Positions 25,311 to 33,768 of a stretch of DNA of 64,000 nt are shown one piece after another. Made by a program: the position numbers and the translations under genes. Position 1 is the stretch's first letter, and every line of letters starts with the position of its first letter. Source of the DNA: Sulfuriroseicoccus oceanibius (lineage in GTDB: Bacteria; Verrucomicrobiota; Verrucomicrobiia; Verrucomicrobiales; SLCJ01); the NCBI RefSeq assembly GCF_010681825.2, contig NZ_CP066776.1, positions 806,001-870,000 on the forward strand, given 5' to 3'. The notes under the pieces were generated by a model. That model was given only the letters and a program-made list of their open reading frames with translations, was not told the DNA's origin and did no database searches.

Positions 25311-25850
25311 ATGGAGTCAGCGGAGAAGCTCGATCAGGTGGAAGTGGGGGAAGCCTCTCTTGATGAGGTGCGGGGCGAGGTGGTGGAGGTTTTTTCGGAT
25401 ATTGCGCGGTTGTTGGGATTGCCGAAATCGGTGGGTGGAATTTACGGGTATTTGTTCACGTCGCGGGCACCGAGGAGTCTGGATGATGTGGTGACTGAAC
25501 TGAAGGTGAGCAAGGGGTCGGGGAGTCAGGGGTTGGCGGTGTTGCGGCAGTTGGGCGCGGTGCGGTCGGTGACGCTGGAGGGGAGTCGGCGTGATTATTT
25601 TATAGCGGAGACTGAGTTGAAATCGTTGGTGGCTGGGTTCATTCGTTCGGAGTTGGCGCCGCAGGTTGAGCAGGGGTTGGAGAAGTCGGTGATGCTGCAG
25701 GACAATGTGCGGAGGATGCGCGAATTTACGGCTGGGCGCGGTGAGGATTTTGAGGAGGCTCAGTTCATGCAGGAGCGGCTGGACAAGCTCGGGCAGTGGC
25801 ATCGGCGGGCGAAGTGGGTCCTCCCTTTCATTGCGCGATTTTTGGGCTAG
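25311..25850 (+). CDS. GbsR/MarR-like winged-helix transcriptional regulator
   Basis: 179 residues. The central region IARLLGLPKSVGGIYGYLFTSRAPRSLDDVVTELKVSKGSGSQGLAVLRQLGAVRSVTLEGSRRDYFIAE is a GbsR-type winged helix: HTH formed by the LDDVVTELKVSKGSGSQGLAVL stretch, wing at the GSRRDYF turn. C-terminal helices (about 110-179) would dimerise. GbsR relatives control osmolyte or membrane transport genes, but no such gene is adjacent. A NusG paralogue follows 32 bp downstream, so the two may be an operon. Flanked on both sides by MITE copies. Confidence 0.8.
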   Translation: MESAEKLDQVEVGEASLDEVRGEVVEVFSDIARLLGLPKSVGGIYGYLFTSRAPRSLDDVVTELKVSKGSGSQGLAVLRQLGAVRSVTLEGSRRDYFIAETELKSLVAGFIRSELAPQVEQGLEKSVMLQDNVRRMREFTAGRGEDFEEAQFMQERLDKLGQWHRRAKWVLPFIARFLG

Positions 25851-25882
25851 GGTGCCGACGAATTCCCCCCCCCAACTTCGTC

Positions 25883-26425
25883 ATGTCAAAATCATCCGAG
25901 CAAGAGATCGAGTACGGCTGGATCTGCGCCCGTACGCAGAAAAAGAGTGAACACATCGCAGCGGCTACGCTGTCGCAGATGGAGGATGTTGAGGCGTTTT
26001 GCCCGCGGTTGAAGTTCAAGCGCAAGACGAAGCGCGGCGTGGTCTGGTTCACTGAGGCGATGTTCCCGTGCTACATTTTTGTAAGGTGCCCGTTGGGGGG
26101 CTCGTTCAGCGCGGTGCGGTATGCGCGTGGTGTGGTTGGGTTGGTTGAGTTTGCCGGCGAGGTGCCGACGATCCCTGACCATCAGATCGAAGCGTTGCGG
26201 CAATTGGTGGGCGACGACGATGTGCGGGTGATCGAGAAGGCGGTTGAGCCTGGTCAAGAGGTCGAGGTGACCGAGGGGCCGTTGAAGGGCTTGGTGGCCG
26301 TGGTGACCCAGGTGCTGCCAGCGACGGACCGTGTGCGTCTGTTGCTTGAGTTTCTCGGGCAATCGCGTGAGATCGAGGTGCCGATCGATAGTGTGATCCC
26401 GCCGAAGCGCCCGAAGGGTGAGTGA
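25883..26425 (+). CDS. NusG-family antitermination paralogue (RfaH/UpxY-like)
   Basis: 180 residues from ATG 25883. The N-terminal NGN domain is recognisable: YGWICARTQKKSEHIAAATL, VEAFCPRLKFKRKTKRGVVWFTEAMFPCYIFVR and AVRYARGVVGLVEFAGEVPTIPDHQIEALRQLV. A KOW-like segment follows (VEVTEGPLKGLVAVVTQVLPATDRVRLLLEFLG). Housekeeping nusG usually sits beside secE and rplK, which are absent, so this is a specialised paralogue of the kind that lets polymerase read through long polysaccharide operons. The large exopolysaccharide cluster 4 kb downstream is an attractive but unproven target. Confidence 0.85.
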   Translation: MSKSSEQEIEYGWICARTQKKSEHIAAATLSQMEDVEAFCPRLKFKRKTKRGVVWFTEAMFPCYIFVRCPLGGSFSAVRYARGVVGLVEFAGEVPTIPDHQIEALRQLVGDDDVRVIEKAVEPGQEVEVTEGPLKGLVAVVTQVLPATDRVRLLLEFLGQSREIEVPIDSVIPPKRPKGE

Positions 26426-26487
26426 TTCTAAGTAGGCTACCGAATTGCCGCGATGCTTGCGGGCTGTCTGAGCCGTGAGCCCGCCGC

Positions 26488-26578
26488 CTGTAAACCGTCC
26501 CTACGGGACGCATCATCCTTGCGCTTATGTCCGGAGGTTGGAACCTCCGGCTATGCGGTAACCTGTCGCTTCGCGACG
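26488..26578. repeat. Triple-hairpin repeat, copy 1
   Basis: Three consecutive hairpins: CGTCCCTACGGGACG, CCGGAGGTTGGAACCTCCGG and GTCGCTTCGCGAC, separated by short A/T-richer spacers. A second copy with the same order and spacing lies at 63888. Confidence 0.85.
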
Positions 26579-26649
26579 CTCTCGATCAATCGGAGTTAGT
26601 TCTTGCTGGTTGAGCTTGTAGGAAGGTGCGGTCCCGGTCGGTTGAAGTA

Positions 26650-26851
26650 ATACCATTTCAACGGTCACCTTGGCGGAACCGATGAGGATTGGATCAGTGG
26701 GAGATGAAGTGAAGACAGCGATCTTGGCGGATCTTATTGAGTGGTGCGGCGTTGCTCATAGCTCAGGTAGCCCGCTAGCATCGCGGTTCGCGCCTTGCCT
26801 CTCTCGGAAAAGCTCTCCGCCATTCCGCCAGATTGACCGTTCAAATGGGAT
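26650..26851. repeat. MITE-like element, copy C (202 bp)
   Basis: Left end ATACCATTTCAACGGTCA, right end TGACCGTTCAAATGGGAT; about 24 of 29 terminal bases are inverted-repeat matches. The length is identical to copy A. No coding capacity. A clear target-site duplication is not visible. Confidence 0.85.
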
Positions 26852-26998
26852 AAGGCGACTGTTCAAATGGAGTGAGATGCGCTTGAGGGGGGGGGCAGAA
26901 AGAATTGAAGATCGCATGTGTCCCCGCGTGCGTGCGCGTTCGTATCGGGAGATTGCACCCCTGTTTTTTTGGGGCGTGGTCTTTTGTGAGTGTGCGCT

Positions 26999-27910
26999 AT
27001 GAAACGATTGCTTCGATCCGTGATGTTGGCTGTCTGGTTAGGCGGGAGTTTGTGTGGTGTCGGGTTGGCAGATGAGGAGGTTTCCGAGGCCGACAAGGTG
27101 GTAGCGGATTTGGCGGAGGCGTATCGCAAGGCGTATGCGGCGCGGGATGCGGATGCGTTGGCTGCGATGTATGCGGAGGATTGCCGGTACACGTGGGGCG
27201 GGAGAGAGCCGATCATCGGACGCGATGCGGTGAAAGAGCGGGTGGTTGAGTTTTTCACCGGGGCGAAGTCGGCGCAGATGGAGATTGTGACGACGGATGC
27301 GCGGATGCTGACGCCTGAGGTGATTGTGGAAAAGGGCGTGGTGTCTGTAACCGTGGACGGGGAGGAGAAGCCGGAGGTGGCGAAGTACTCGGCGACTTAT
27401 GTGAAGCGGGGGGACAAATGGTTGATAGCGGATTTGAATGAGTCGGCGGTTCAGGTGCCGGAGGACCCTGCTGCGGAGGCGTTGTTGGAGTTGGACTGGT
27501 TGATCGGGGATTGGAAGTATGGGGAGCCAGGGCGTGGGGCGAAGATGGCCGTGCAGTGGGCTTTGGGCGGGAAATTCATTTACCGGTCATATGAGATTGA
27601 GCGGCCGGAGCGCGAGTTGATGCGTGGGGCGGAGATGATCGGGTACGATCCGGCAAAGGGAGTTTTGAGGTCGTGGGTGTTTGATAGCGAAGGGGGGATT
27701 GGAACCGCGACGTGGCAGCGCGAGGGGGATAAGTGGCTGGTTTCGGTGAAGAGCATTTTGCCGGATGGTACGCAGTCTAGTGAACACCAGATTTATACTG
27801 TGAATGGCGATGTCTCGTTCTTCTTTGAGGGGATGAACCGGATGGTGGATGGCGAGGCGTTGCCGAATACCGAGCGGGTGGAAATTATGAAGGTGAAGCC
27901 TGCGCCATAA
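26999..27910 (+). CDS. Secreted SnoaL/DUF4440-like protein with C-terminal lipocalin-like domain
   Basis: 303 residues from ATG 26999. Signal peptide (RLLRSVMLAVWLGGSLCGVGLADE, cleavage likely after GLA). Residues about 30-150 resemble the SnoaL/SgcJ ketosteroid-isomerase-like cone fold: ADLAEAYRKAYAARDADALAAMYAEDCRYTWGGREPIIGRDAVKERV, and the end YVKRGDKWLIADLNES. Residues about 165-300 (LDWLIGDWKY...YRSYEIE...GYDPAKGVLRSWVFDSEGGIGTATW) look like a DUF1579-type beta-barrel. Similar two-domain proteins are annotated in Planctomycetes as SgcJ/EcaC family. Enzymatic activity is unknown. It is followed 34 bp later by the proline-rich surface protein, so they form a likely pair. Confidence 0.75.
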   Translation: MKRLLRSVMLAVWLGGSLCGVGLADEEVSEADKVVADLAEAYRKAYAARDADALAAMYAEDCRYTWGGREPIIGRDAVKERVVEFFTGAKSAQMEIVTTDARMLTPEVIVEKGVVSVTVDGEEKPEVAKYSATYVKRGDKWLIADLNESAVQVPEDPAAEALLELDWLIGDWKYGEPGRGAKMAVQWALGGKFIYRSYEIERPERELMRGAEMIGYDPAKGVLRSWVFDSEGGIGTATWQREGDKWLVSVKSILPDGTQSSEHQIYTVNGDVSFFFEGMNRMVDGEALPNTERVEIMKVKPAP

Positions 27911-27944
27911 GTCGGGCGGAAGAATCCAACGAAAGGGGAGAGGT

Positions 27945-29786
27945 ATGAAGATTTTGTTCAAACTGGTGCCGACCGTGGCCATTGCGCTGGTGATGGCGCT
28001 GACCTTCGAGCCGTTGATGGCGAGGGGGATCAACCGTGAAGGCGGGCGGGGAGGAGGGCAGTCGGTGAAGCGGCCACAGGCGAGACCTGCGCCCAAACCA
28101 GCAACGCGGCCTGCAACAAGGCCAGCAACAAGGCCAGCATCGCCGCCGAAAGGGCGGCCGGCGAACGCACACACGAGGCCCAGCCCCAAGCCCAGCAAGC
28201 CGCGTCCGGTGAAGCCACCGAATGGTGGACGGGTGCCGGCGAAACCTCAGCAGAGGCCGCAGACAAAGCCGAGCCAGAGGCCGGGGCATTTGCCGTCGAA
28301 TTCGACCCGCCCGACGAAGCCGAAACCTCGTCCACCGATGACGAAACCGGCGCCTAAGCCACCTGTGACGAAGCCTGCTCCGAAGCCCGGGAAGCCGGCC
28401 AACCGTCCAGGGAGGCCGAACAAGCCGGAGAACCGTCCGGGGAATGGGGTGGCGTTACCGCCTGCTCAGCGTCCGACTGTGCCGCAGCGTCCGGGGAGGC
28501 CGGATAAGCCAGCCAACCGACCAGAGAAGCCTGGGAAGCCGCGGCCGCCGATGACCAAACCTGCGCCCAAGCCGCCGGGAGTGGGGGACAGGCCGGGGCG
28601 CCCTGTTAAACCTGGCAAGCCTGGGGATAGACCCGGCAAACCGGGAGGGCGTCCGGACAAGCCGGGGATTGGAGATCGTCCTGACCGTCCGGGGAATTGG
28701 CCGGTGAAGCCTGGCGATCGTCCAGGGCGACCCGGGGATCGTCCAGGCATTGGGGATCGACCCACCAAGCCTGTGATTCCGCCGCCTCCTGGGCGGCCGT
28801 CGCGTCCGCAGCGTCCGCAGTGGGATGAACGCTGGAATGGGCGTGACCAGAAGTTTACGACGGTGAACAAGAATTGGTATGTCGACAACCGGACGACGAT
28901 CAATCGGTTTGAGGTGAACCGAGCGAATGAGTGGAAGTCAGTGCGTTACCACTGGCAGGGGCGTGATTGGCGGAAACATTGGGGCGGTCCGGAATACCGT
29001 CGTTGGCGACATGACGTGTGGGGGTATCGAGGCAACCGCTGCCGTCAGATCTGGCAGCGCACGGCGCACTTCCATTATCACAACCACTTCTTCAACCGTC
29101 ACTGGTGGGGGACCTGTTGGTGGCACCGGCGTCCGGTGGTGTATCATCACTATTCGCCGTGGTGGTGGTGGCGTCCGCTGACGTGGGGATCCGTTGGGTA
29201 TTTCTGGGGGTCGTCAATTCAGAGTCAGCCGGTGATCTATGATCCGGGGACGACGGTGGTTTACCAGGGCGACACGATCTACATCAACGGCAACGCTGCT
29301 GGGAACGCGGATGATTACCGTCGGGAGACGATTGCTTTGGCGAACCCAGAACTGGATGAGATTCCGGTGCCAACGCCGCCGGAAGAGGTGAGTGAAGCGG
29401 ACGTGAAGCCGGACCAGCCGCAGGGCGATTGGTTGCCGGTTGGGGTTTGGGCGCTGACGCAGCAGGAGCAGGGGGATGCGACGATGTTCTTCCAGATGTC
29501 GATCGACAAAGAGGGCATTGTTGCCGGGGCTTACAAGAATGTAATGACTGGCGACGAGCAGCCGATTGTGGGTCGTTTGGACTTTGAGTCACAGCGGATC
29601 GCGTGGCACGTGGGCGAGGTGACGACGACGGTGTATGAGACCGGGTTGTCGCAGTTGGAGAATGACGTGGCGAGTGTGTTTGTGCACTTTGGCGAAACGC
29701 AGACCCAGACGTGGTTGATGGTGCGGATGCCGTCGCCGGAGATGCCGCCGGGAACGGTGAAGTTGCCGGACGTGCCGAAGGAGTAG
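27945..29786 (+). CDS. Secreted proline-rich repeat protein (mu-protocadherin-like annotation type)
   Basis: 613 residues with a signal peptide (LFKLVPTVAIALVMALTFEPLMARG) and a strong Shine-Dalgarno sequence (AGGGGAGAGG) before ATG 27945. Residues about 35-290 are low-complexity Pro/Lys/Arg/Gly repeats (KPGKPGDRPGKPGGRPDKPG and variants), extended and strongly basic. Residues about 290-430 are rich in Trp, His, Arg and Tyr (DWRKHWGGPEYRRWRHDVWG, HYHNHFFNRHWWG). A soluble beta-rich domain (about 470-613) follows. Such proteins are common in Planctomycetes/Verrucomicrobia and often misnamed mu-protocadherin. A cell-surface or envelope-binding role is inferred from composition. Confidence 0.75.
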   Translation: MKILFKLVPTVAIALVMALTFEPLMARGINREGGRGGGQSVKRPQARPAPKPATRPATRPATRPASPPKGRPANAHTRPSPKPSKPRPVKPPNGGRVPAKPQQRPQTKPSQRPGHLPSNSTRPTKPKPRPPMTKPAPKPPVTKPAPKPGKPANRPGRPNKPENRPGNGVALPPAQRPTVPQRPGRPDKPANRPEKPGKPRPPMTKPAPKPPGVGDRPGRPVKPGKPGDRPGKPGGRPDKPGIGDRPDRPGNWPVKPGDRPGRPGDRPGIGDRPTKPVIPPPPGRPSRPQRPQWDERWNGRDQKFTTVNKNWYVDNRTTINRFEVNRANEWKSVRYHWQGRDWRKHWGGPEYRRWRHDVWGYRGNRCRQIWQRTAHFHYHNHFFNRHWWGTCWWHRRPVVYHHYSPWWWWRPLTWGSVGYFWGSSIQSQPVIYDPGTTVVYQGDTIYINGNAAGNADDYRRETIALANPELDEIPVPTPPEEVSEADVKPDQPQGDWLPVGVWALTQQEQGDATMFFQMSIDKEGIVAGAYKNVMTGDEQPIVGRLDFESQRIAWHVGEVTTTVYETGLSQLENDVASVFVHFGETQTQTWLMVRMPSPEMPPGTVKLPDVPKE

Positions 29787-29812
29787 TGGCATCCAGGGGG
29801 TGCTGTTCAGAA

Positions 29813-29844
29813 GGGCTTCGCAGGGAATGCGAAGCCCTCTTTTT
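29813..29844 (+). terminator. Rho-independent terminator after the proline-rich gene
   Basis: GGGCTTCGC (29813-29821) pairs with GCGAAGCCC (29829-29837), followed by CTCTTTTTG. Confidence 0.85.
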
Positions 29845-29903
29845 GTGGGCGCGGCGAGTTGGATTGGTTGAGCATTTTCCCAAATGCGGGAAAGGGGTGT
29901 CCT

Positions 29904-29929
29904 GTTTGTTCAAAAATTATTGAACAAAC
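29904..29929. promoter_or_regulatory. Hyphenated palindrome, possible operator
   Basis: GTTTGTTCAA (29904-29913) and TTGAACAAAC (29920-29929) are perfect inverted repeats around AAATTA. The lack of GC content in the stem and absence of a T-tract argue against a terminator. It contains TGTTC and GAACA halves, but spaced 12 bp rather than the 4 of the LexA-like boxes. Confidence 0.4.
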
Positions 29930-30232
29930 TCGTCCGACCGCATAGGAATCTGCGTGCCACAGGAGACGGGAGCGCTTTGAGCGCTGGTCGAGCCGTGGCG
30001 GTCCGGCGGATGGGTTGGATGCGAAAAGATGAGATGGCTGTGTGCACGAGGCGCGCGATGATGGGGCTTGCCGCTGGCATGTGACCAATGGCGGAGCCTG
30101 CGGTGATGGTGGCGCGAAGTGGATGTGTCGGTGGTTTGTGGAAACAGGTAAGCTTGCGGATGACGCTGGATTTCGGTCTGGTGGTTGATAGCCGGTTTCC
30201 GTGATCAGAGAGAAAAGAATCAGGAAGAATTG

Positions 30233-30613
30233 ATGCCGAACGTTCTGAGATCGAGTGAGTTTTTGATGCCGATGGTGATCTGCCTGCTGGCTTCTGGCTT
30301 GGTGTTGTGGTTTTACCGCACGCGCAACCCGGTGAAGAAGTTCCGTCCGGCATGGGGTGAGTTGGTTTTTTGGGGGCTGATGTTGGCGGCGATCTCGACG
30401 GTGGTGAGCTTTTTTGTGTTCAAGACCATTACCGAAGGGCAGCAGGGGATTGAGAGTTTGAAAAAGCAGGCCGAGGGCTTTGTGCCGGGTGGCCGGGGTG
30501 GGGCTGACGAAGCCGGTTCTGGGGCGGCTGCTGATTCTGTATTCGAGCAATCGCTCAGTGACTCAAGTGAGCGGCGTCAGAGCCGTCCTGCGCCGCCGCC
30601 GTCTGGAGACTGA
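30233..30613 (+). CDS. Small two-helix membrane protein, unknown function
   Basis: 126 residues from ATG 30233, which is preceded by an AGGAAG Shine-Dalgarno-like sequence. Two hydrophobic helices (about residues 10-27 and 42-66), a short basic loop between them ([17 protein letters not shown]) and a hydrophilic C-terminal tail rich in Gly, Ala, Ser and Pro. No family is recognised. It ends 91 bp before kdsA and may be the first gene of that transcript. Confidence 0.6.
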   Translation: MPNVLRSSEFLMPMVICLLASGLVLWFYRTRNPVKKFRPAWGELVFWGLMLAAISTVVSFFVFKTITEGQQGIESLKKQAEGFVPGGRGGADEAGSGAAADSVFEQSLSDSSERRQSRPAPPPSGD

Positions 30614-30704
30614 TGGGTTTGGGGGAATCTGGCGGCGTGGGTTCGACCTGCGGAGTGGGCGATCGTGTGCGATAGATGAGAGAACCAAGAAAATCGTTTT
30701 TGAG

Positions 30705-31499
30705 ATGAAGTTGTATGATCCTGACAAGTTGTTGTTGATTGCCGGTCCGTGCAGTCTGGAGTCGTGGGACGTGTGTGAGACCGTGGCGACCGAGTTGAAG
30801 AAGCTGCAGGCTGAGTTGCCTGAGCTGAACATTATTTTCAAAGGGTCGTTTGATAAGGCGAACCGCACGTCGCTTGGCAGTGATCGTGGTCCTGGCATGG
30901 ACGAGGGGTTGGAATTGCTGGCGCGGGTGAAGCGTGAGTTTGGCTTCCCGTTGCTGACTGATTTCCATCTGCCTGAGCAGGCCGCGCCCGTGGGCGAGGT
31001 GGTGGATGTGTTGCAGGTGCCGGCGTTCTTGTGTCGTCAGACCGACTTGTTGGTGGCTGCCGCGGCTACCGGCAAAGTGGTGAATGTGAAGAAGGGGCAG
31101 TTTTTGTCGCCGCAGGAGATGGAGTTTGTGGTGACCAAGCTCGAGGGTGCGGGTGCTGCTGAGATTTGGCAGACCGACCGCGGGACGCTTTTTGGCTATC
31201 AGAACCTGGTGGTGGACATGCGTTCGTTCCCGATCATGGGGGGCTTCGGGCATCCAACGATTATTGATGCCACCCACAGTGTGCAGTTGCCTGGAGCGGC
31301 TGGTGGCAAGAGTGGCGGCCAGCGTGAGTTTGTGCCGGTGTTGGCGCGTGCGGCACTGGCGGCTGGTGCTTCTGGTGTGTTCATGGAGACGCATCCGAAT
31401 CCGGATGAGGCGATCTCTGATGCAGCATCTCAAGTGCCGCTTGGCGAATTGCGCTCAGTCCTTGAGCCGCTGCTTGCAGTTTGGCGTGCTGTGCGTTGA
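30705..31499 (+). CDS. kdsA: 3-deoxy-8-phosphooctulonate (Kdo-8-P) synthase
   Basis: Condenses arabinose-5-phosphate and phosphoenolpyruvate to Kdo-8-P, the committed Kdo step. 264 residues from ATG 30705. Motifs: [106 protein letters not shown] and [13 protein letters not shown]. Asn in KANR versus Cys in the usual metal position is not resolved by eye. Together with kdsD it forms the Kdo-precursor head of the polysaccharide cluster; kdsB, kdsC and waaA are not in the window. Confidence 0.95.
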   Translation: MKLYDPDKLLLIAGPCSLESWDVCETVATELKKLQAELPELNIIFKGSFDKANRTSLGSDRGPGMDEGLELLARVKREFGFPLLTDFHLPEQAAPVGEVVDVLQVPAFLCRQTDLLVAAAATGKVVNVKKGQFLSPQEMEFVVTKLEGAGAAEIWQTDRGTLFGYQNLVVDMRSFPIMGGFGHPTIIDATHSVQLPGAAGGKSGGQREFVPVLARAALAAGASGVFMETHPNPDEAISDAASQVPLGELRSVLEPLLAVWRAVR

Positions 31500-31512
31500 T
31501 CTGTGATCGCCG

Positions 31513-31541
31513 GAAAGTCCGACGAGAGAGGTCGGGCTTTC
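31513..31541 (+). terminator. Terminator-like hairpin between kdsA and kdsD
   Basis: GAAAGTCCGAC (31513-31523) pairs with GTCGGGCTTTC (31531-31541) with one G-T wobble. Only TTT at distance follows, so it may be an attenuator or RNA-stability hairpin rather than a terminator. Confidence 0.4.
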
Positions 31542-31580
31542 TGCGCATTTCTCTGATCTTCAGAATCCCCCACTCCTTTT

Positions 31581-32549
31581 ATGAGCGAGCGACTTCCTGA
31601 TCCGTCTGTCGAGGCGGCCCGTGTGTTTGATGCGGAAATTGCGGCCCTGCACTCGGTGCGTGATTCGGTTTTGCCGACATTCAATAGGGCGGTCGAGCTG
31701 ATATTGGAAGCATCTGGCAAGGTGGTGGTGACCGGGCTTGGAAAGTCTGGTCTGATCGGGCGCAAGATTGCGGCGACCATGGCGTCGACCGGGCGTACTG
31801 CCACGTTCATCAATGCGGCGGACGCCTTGCATGGTGATCTGGGCATGGTGGCCCGTGGCGATGTGGTGCTGATGTTGAGCAACAGCGCGGCGACTAATGA
31901 ATTGGTGTTGATGATGCCAACCTTGCGCCGCTTGGGGGTGAAGGTGATTGGGATTTTCGGTGAGACTGAGACGGAACTGGCGCGATCTGTGGACGTGGTG
32001 TTGCACGCGCGGATTTCGGCTGAGGGGTGTCCATTGGAGTTGGCTCCGATGAGCAGCAGCACGGCGGCGTTGGTCGTTGGTGATGCGTTGGCCGCGGCGT
32101 TGATGAAGGATGTTGGTTTTTCCGAGTCGGACTTTGCGTTGTACCATCCGGCGGGGTCGTTGGGGCGTCGGTTGTTGCTGACTGCGGAGGATGTGATGCA
32201 TCGTGGCGAGTCGTTTTCGGTGGTGACTCCGGAGACAAGCTTCCGCGAATTGGTTTCCGAGATGACCAGGACCAATCTCGGAGCGGTTTGTGTGGAGAAT
32301 GGCGATGGCACATTGGCGGGAGTGATTACCGATGGTGATGTGCGGCGGACGATCATGCGCGAGGATCCATTCCAGTTGGTGGCGCGTGACATCATGACCG
32401 AAAACCCGGTGACGATCCGGCCGCAGGCCAAGTTGGCCGAGGTGTTGGCTGAGATGGAGATGCCGAAGCGCCGGATTTACGTGATTCCAGTGGTGGATGA
32501 CGAGCAGCGCATTGCAGGACTGGTGAGAATGCACGATATCGTGCGCTAA
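31581..32549 (+). CDS. kdsD: D-arabinose-5-phosphate isomerase
   Basis: Converts ribulose-5-phosphate to arabinose-5-phosphate, the substrate of KdsA. 322 residues: an SIS domain (about 30-185) with GKVVVTGLGKSGLIGRKIAATMASTG and FINAADALHGDLGMVARGDVVLMLSNS, then two CBS domains (about 205-320; EDVMHRGESFSVVTPETSF, VTDGDVRR-like VITDGDVRRTIM, DIMTENPVTIRPQAKLAEVLAEME). This is the KdsD/KpsF/GutQ layout. Immediately downstream of kdsA, upstream of the aminotransferase. Confidence 0.94.
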   Translation: MSERLPDPSVEAARVFDAEIAALHSVRDSVLPTFNRAVELILEASGKVVVTGLGKSGLIGRKIAATMASTGRTATFINAADALHGDLGMVARGDVVLMLSNSAATNELVLMMPTLRRLGVKVIGIFGETETELARSVDVVLHARISAEGCPLELAPMSSSTAALVVGDALAAALMKDVGFSESDFALYHPAGSLGRRLLLTAEDVMHRGESFSVVTPETSFRELVSEMTRTNLGAVCVENGDGTLAGVITDGDVRRTIMREDPFQLVARDIMTENPVTIRPQAKLAEVLAEMEMPKRRIYVIPVVDDEQRIAGLVRMHDIVR

Positions 32550-32596
32550 GGGTTTGCCGTAAGGCGGGCTGTAAAATTTACGACAACGAAAGATCC

Positions 32597-33694
32597 ATGG
32601 AGTTTATCGATTTGAAGAGTCAGCAAGCGCTGATCCGCGAAGATATTGAGAAGCGAATCGCGGCAGTGCTTGATCACGGGCGCTATGTGTTGGGGCCTGA
32701 GGTGGAAGAACTCGAGGAGAAGTTGGCGGATTACGTGGGGGTGAAACATTGCCTCACCGTCTCCAGCGGAACCGACTCTCTGTTGATTGCGTTGATGGCA
32801 TTGGGGATCGGGCCCGGGGATGAGGTGATCACGGTTCCTTATACGTGGATCTCAACGGCGGAAATGATTGCGCTGATTGGCGCCAAGCCGGTGTTCGTCG
32901 ACATCGACGAGAAGACCTGGAACATGGACCCGGAGAAGCTTGAGGCGGCGATTACCGACAAGACCAAGGCGATTATGCCGGTCGGGATTTATGGCCAGAC
33001 CGCAGACATGGCTGCGATCAACGCGATTGCTGCGAAGCATGGCAATCTGCCGGTGATTGAGGATGCAGCTCAGTGTTTTGGTGCGACGCACCACGGCGTG
33101 AAGTCGTGCGCGTTGTCGACTATTGGCAGTACGTCGTTTTTCCCATCGAAGCCGCTTGGATGTTATGGTGATGGCGGTGCGTTGTTTACCAACGATGACG
33201 AGATCGCGCAGATGATGAAGCAGATCCGCGTGCATGGTCAGGCGCAGAAGCATCAGCATCCGGTGCTCGGTTTGAATGGTCGCTTTGATACGATTCAGGC
33301 TGCGGTGGTTTTGGCGAAGATGTCGTTGTTCGACAACGAAATCGTCCGACGTAACCAGGTGGCTGCTGCGTATGGCGAATCGATTGCCGCGAGTGAGTTG
33401 GTTCAGCGTGGCTTGCAGTTGCCCCATGTTGCCGAGGGCAACACATCGGTTTGGGCGCAGTACACCATGTTGTCGCCAGACCGCGATGCGTTGCATGAGA
33501 AGCTCAAGGAGGCGAACATTCCGGCCGTGAGCTACTACGCGGTACCGCTTCATTTACAGCCTGTGTTTGCGTATCTCGGGCATCAGCAGGGAGATTTTCC
33601 TGTGGCTGAGCGGGTGGCATCCGAGGGCATCAGCCTGCCGATGAACCCATACCTCAGCGATGATGAGATCGCGCAGGTGGTGGGGTGCTTTTAG
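32597..33694 (+). CDS. DegT/DnrJ/EryC1/StrS sugar-nucleotide aminotransferase
   Basis: PLP-dependent aminotransferase, 365 residues. [21 protein letters not shown] start, [53 protein letters not shown], and the Schiff-base Lys185 in [18 protein letters not shown]. The sequence resembles WbpE-type enzymes that transfer an amino group to a 3-keto UDP-GlcNAc uronate, but without a neighbouring WbpA/WbpB the substrate is uncertain. It implies an amino sugar in the cluster product. Confidence 0.9.
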   Translation: MEFIDLKSQQALIREDIEKRIAAVLDHGRYVLGPEVEELEEKLADYVGVKHCLTVSSGTDSLLIALMALGIGPGDEVITVPYTWISTAEMIALIGAKPVFVDIDEKTWNMDPEKLEAAITDKTKAIMPVGIYGQTADMAAINAIAAKHGNLPVIEDAAQCFGATHHGVKSCALSTIGSTSFFPSKPLGCYGDGGALFTNDDEIAQMMKQIRVHGQAQKHQHPVLGLNGRFDTIQAAVVLAKMSLFDNEIVRRNQVAAAYGESIAASELVQRGLQLPHVAEGNTSVWAQYTMLSPDRDALHEKLKEANIPAVSYYAVPLHLQPVFAYLGHQQGDFPVAERVASEGISLPMNPYLSDDEIAQVVGCF

Positions 33695-33768
33695 GTCTGG
33701 ATGAACGGCGTTCTTTCTCCAGATGAGAGGTTGACCCTCTTGGGTTTCTCTCCTTTTGTCCTGACACC

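Larger units (their letters stand above)
26426..26998. other. Intergenic region: triple-hairpin repeat and MITE copy C
   Basis: No gene is supported in these 573 bp. Contents are the triple-hairpin element (26488-26578), MITE copy C (26650-26851), a short echo of the MITE right end (GTTCAAATGGAGT near 26862) and about 120 bp without recognisable content before the SnoaL-like gene. Confidence 0.65.
29787..30232. other. Intergenic region: terminator and palindrome
   Basis: Contains the terminator at 29813 and a 26-bp hyphenated palindrome at 29904. The rest, about 300 bp before the small membrane protein, shows no conserved frame; the frame opening at 29884 runs through the palindrome and looks spurious. 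Confidence 0.55.

Noticed and set aside
19416-26851. MITE copies as terminators or small RNAs
   Set aside because: Terminal inverted repeats, equal lengths and an internally deleted copy indicate a mobile element; no T-tract follows.
29884-30084. Small plus-strand frame downstream of the proline-rich gene
   Set aside because: It translates through the palindrome at 29904, has no Shine-Dalgarno sequence and no recognisable features.
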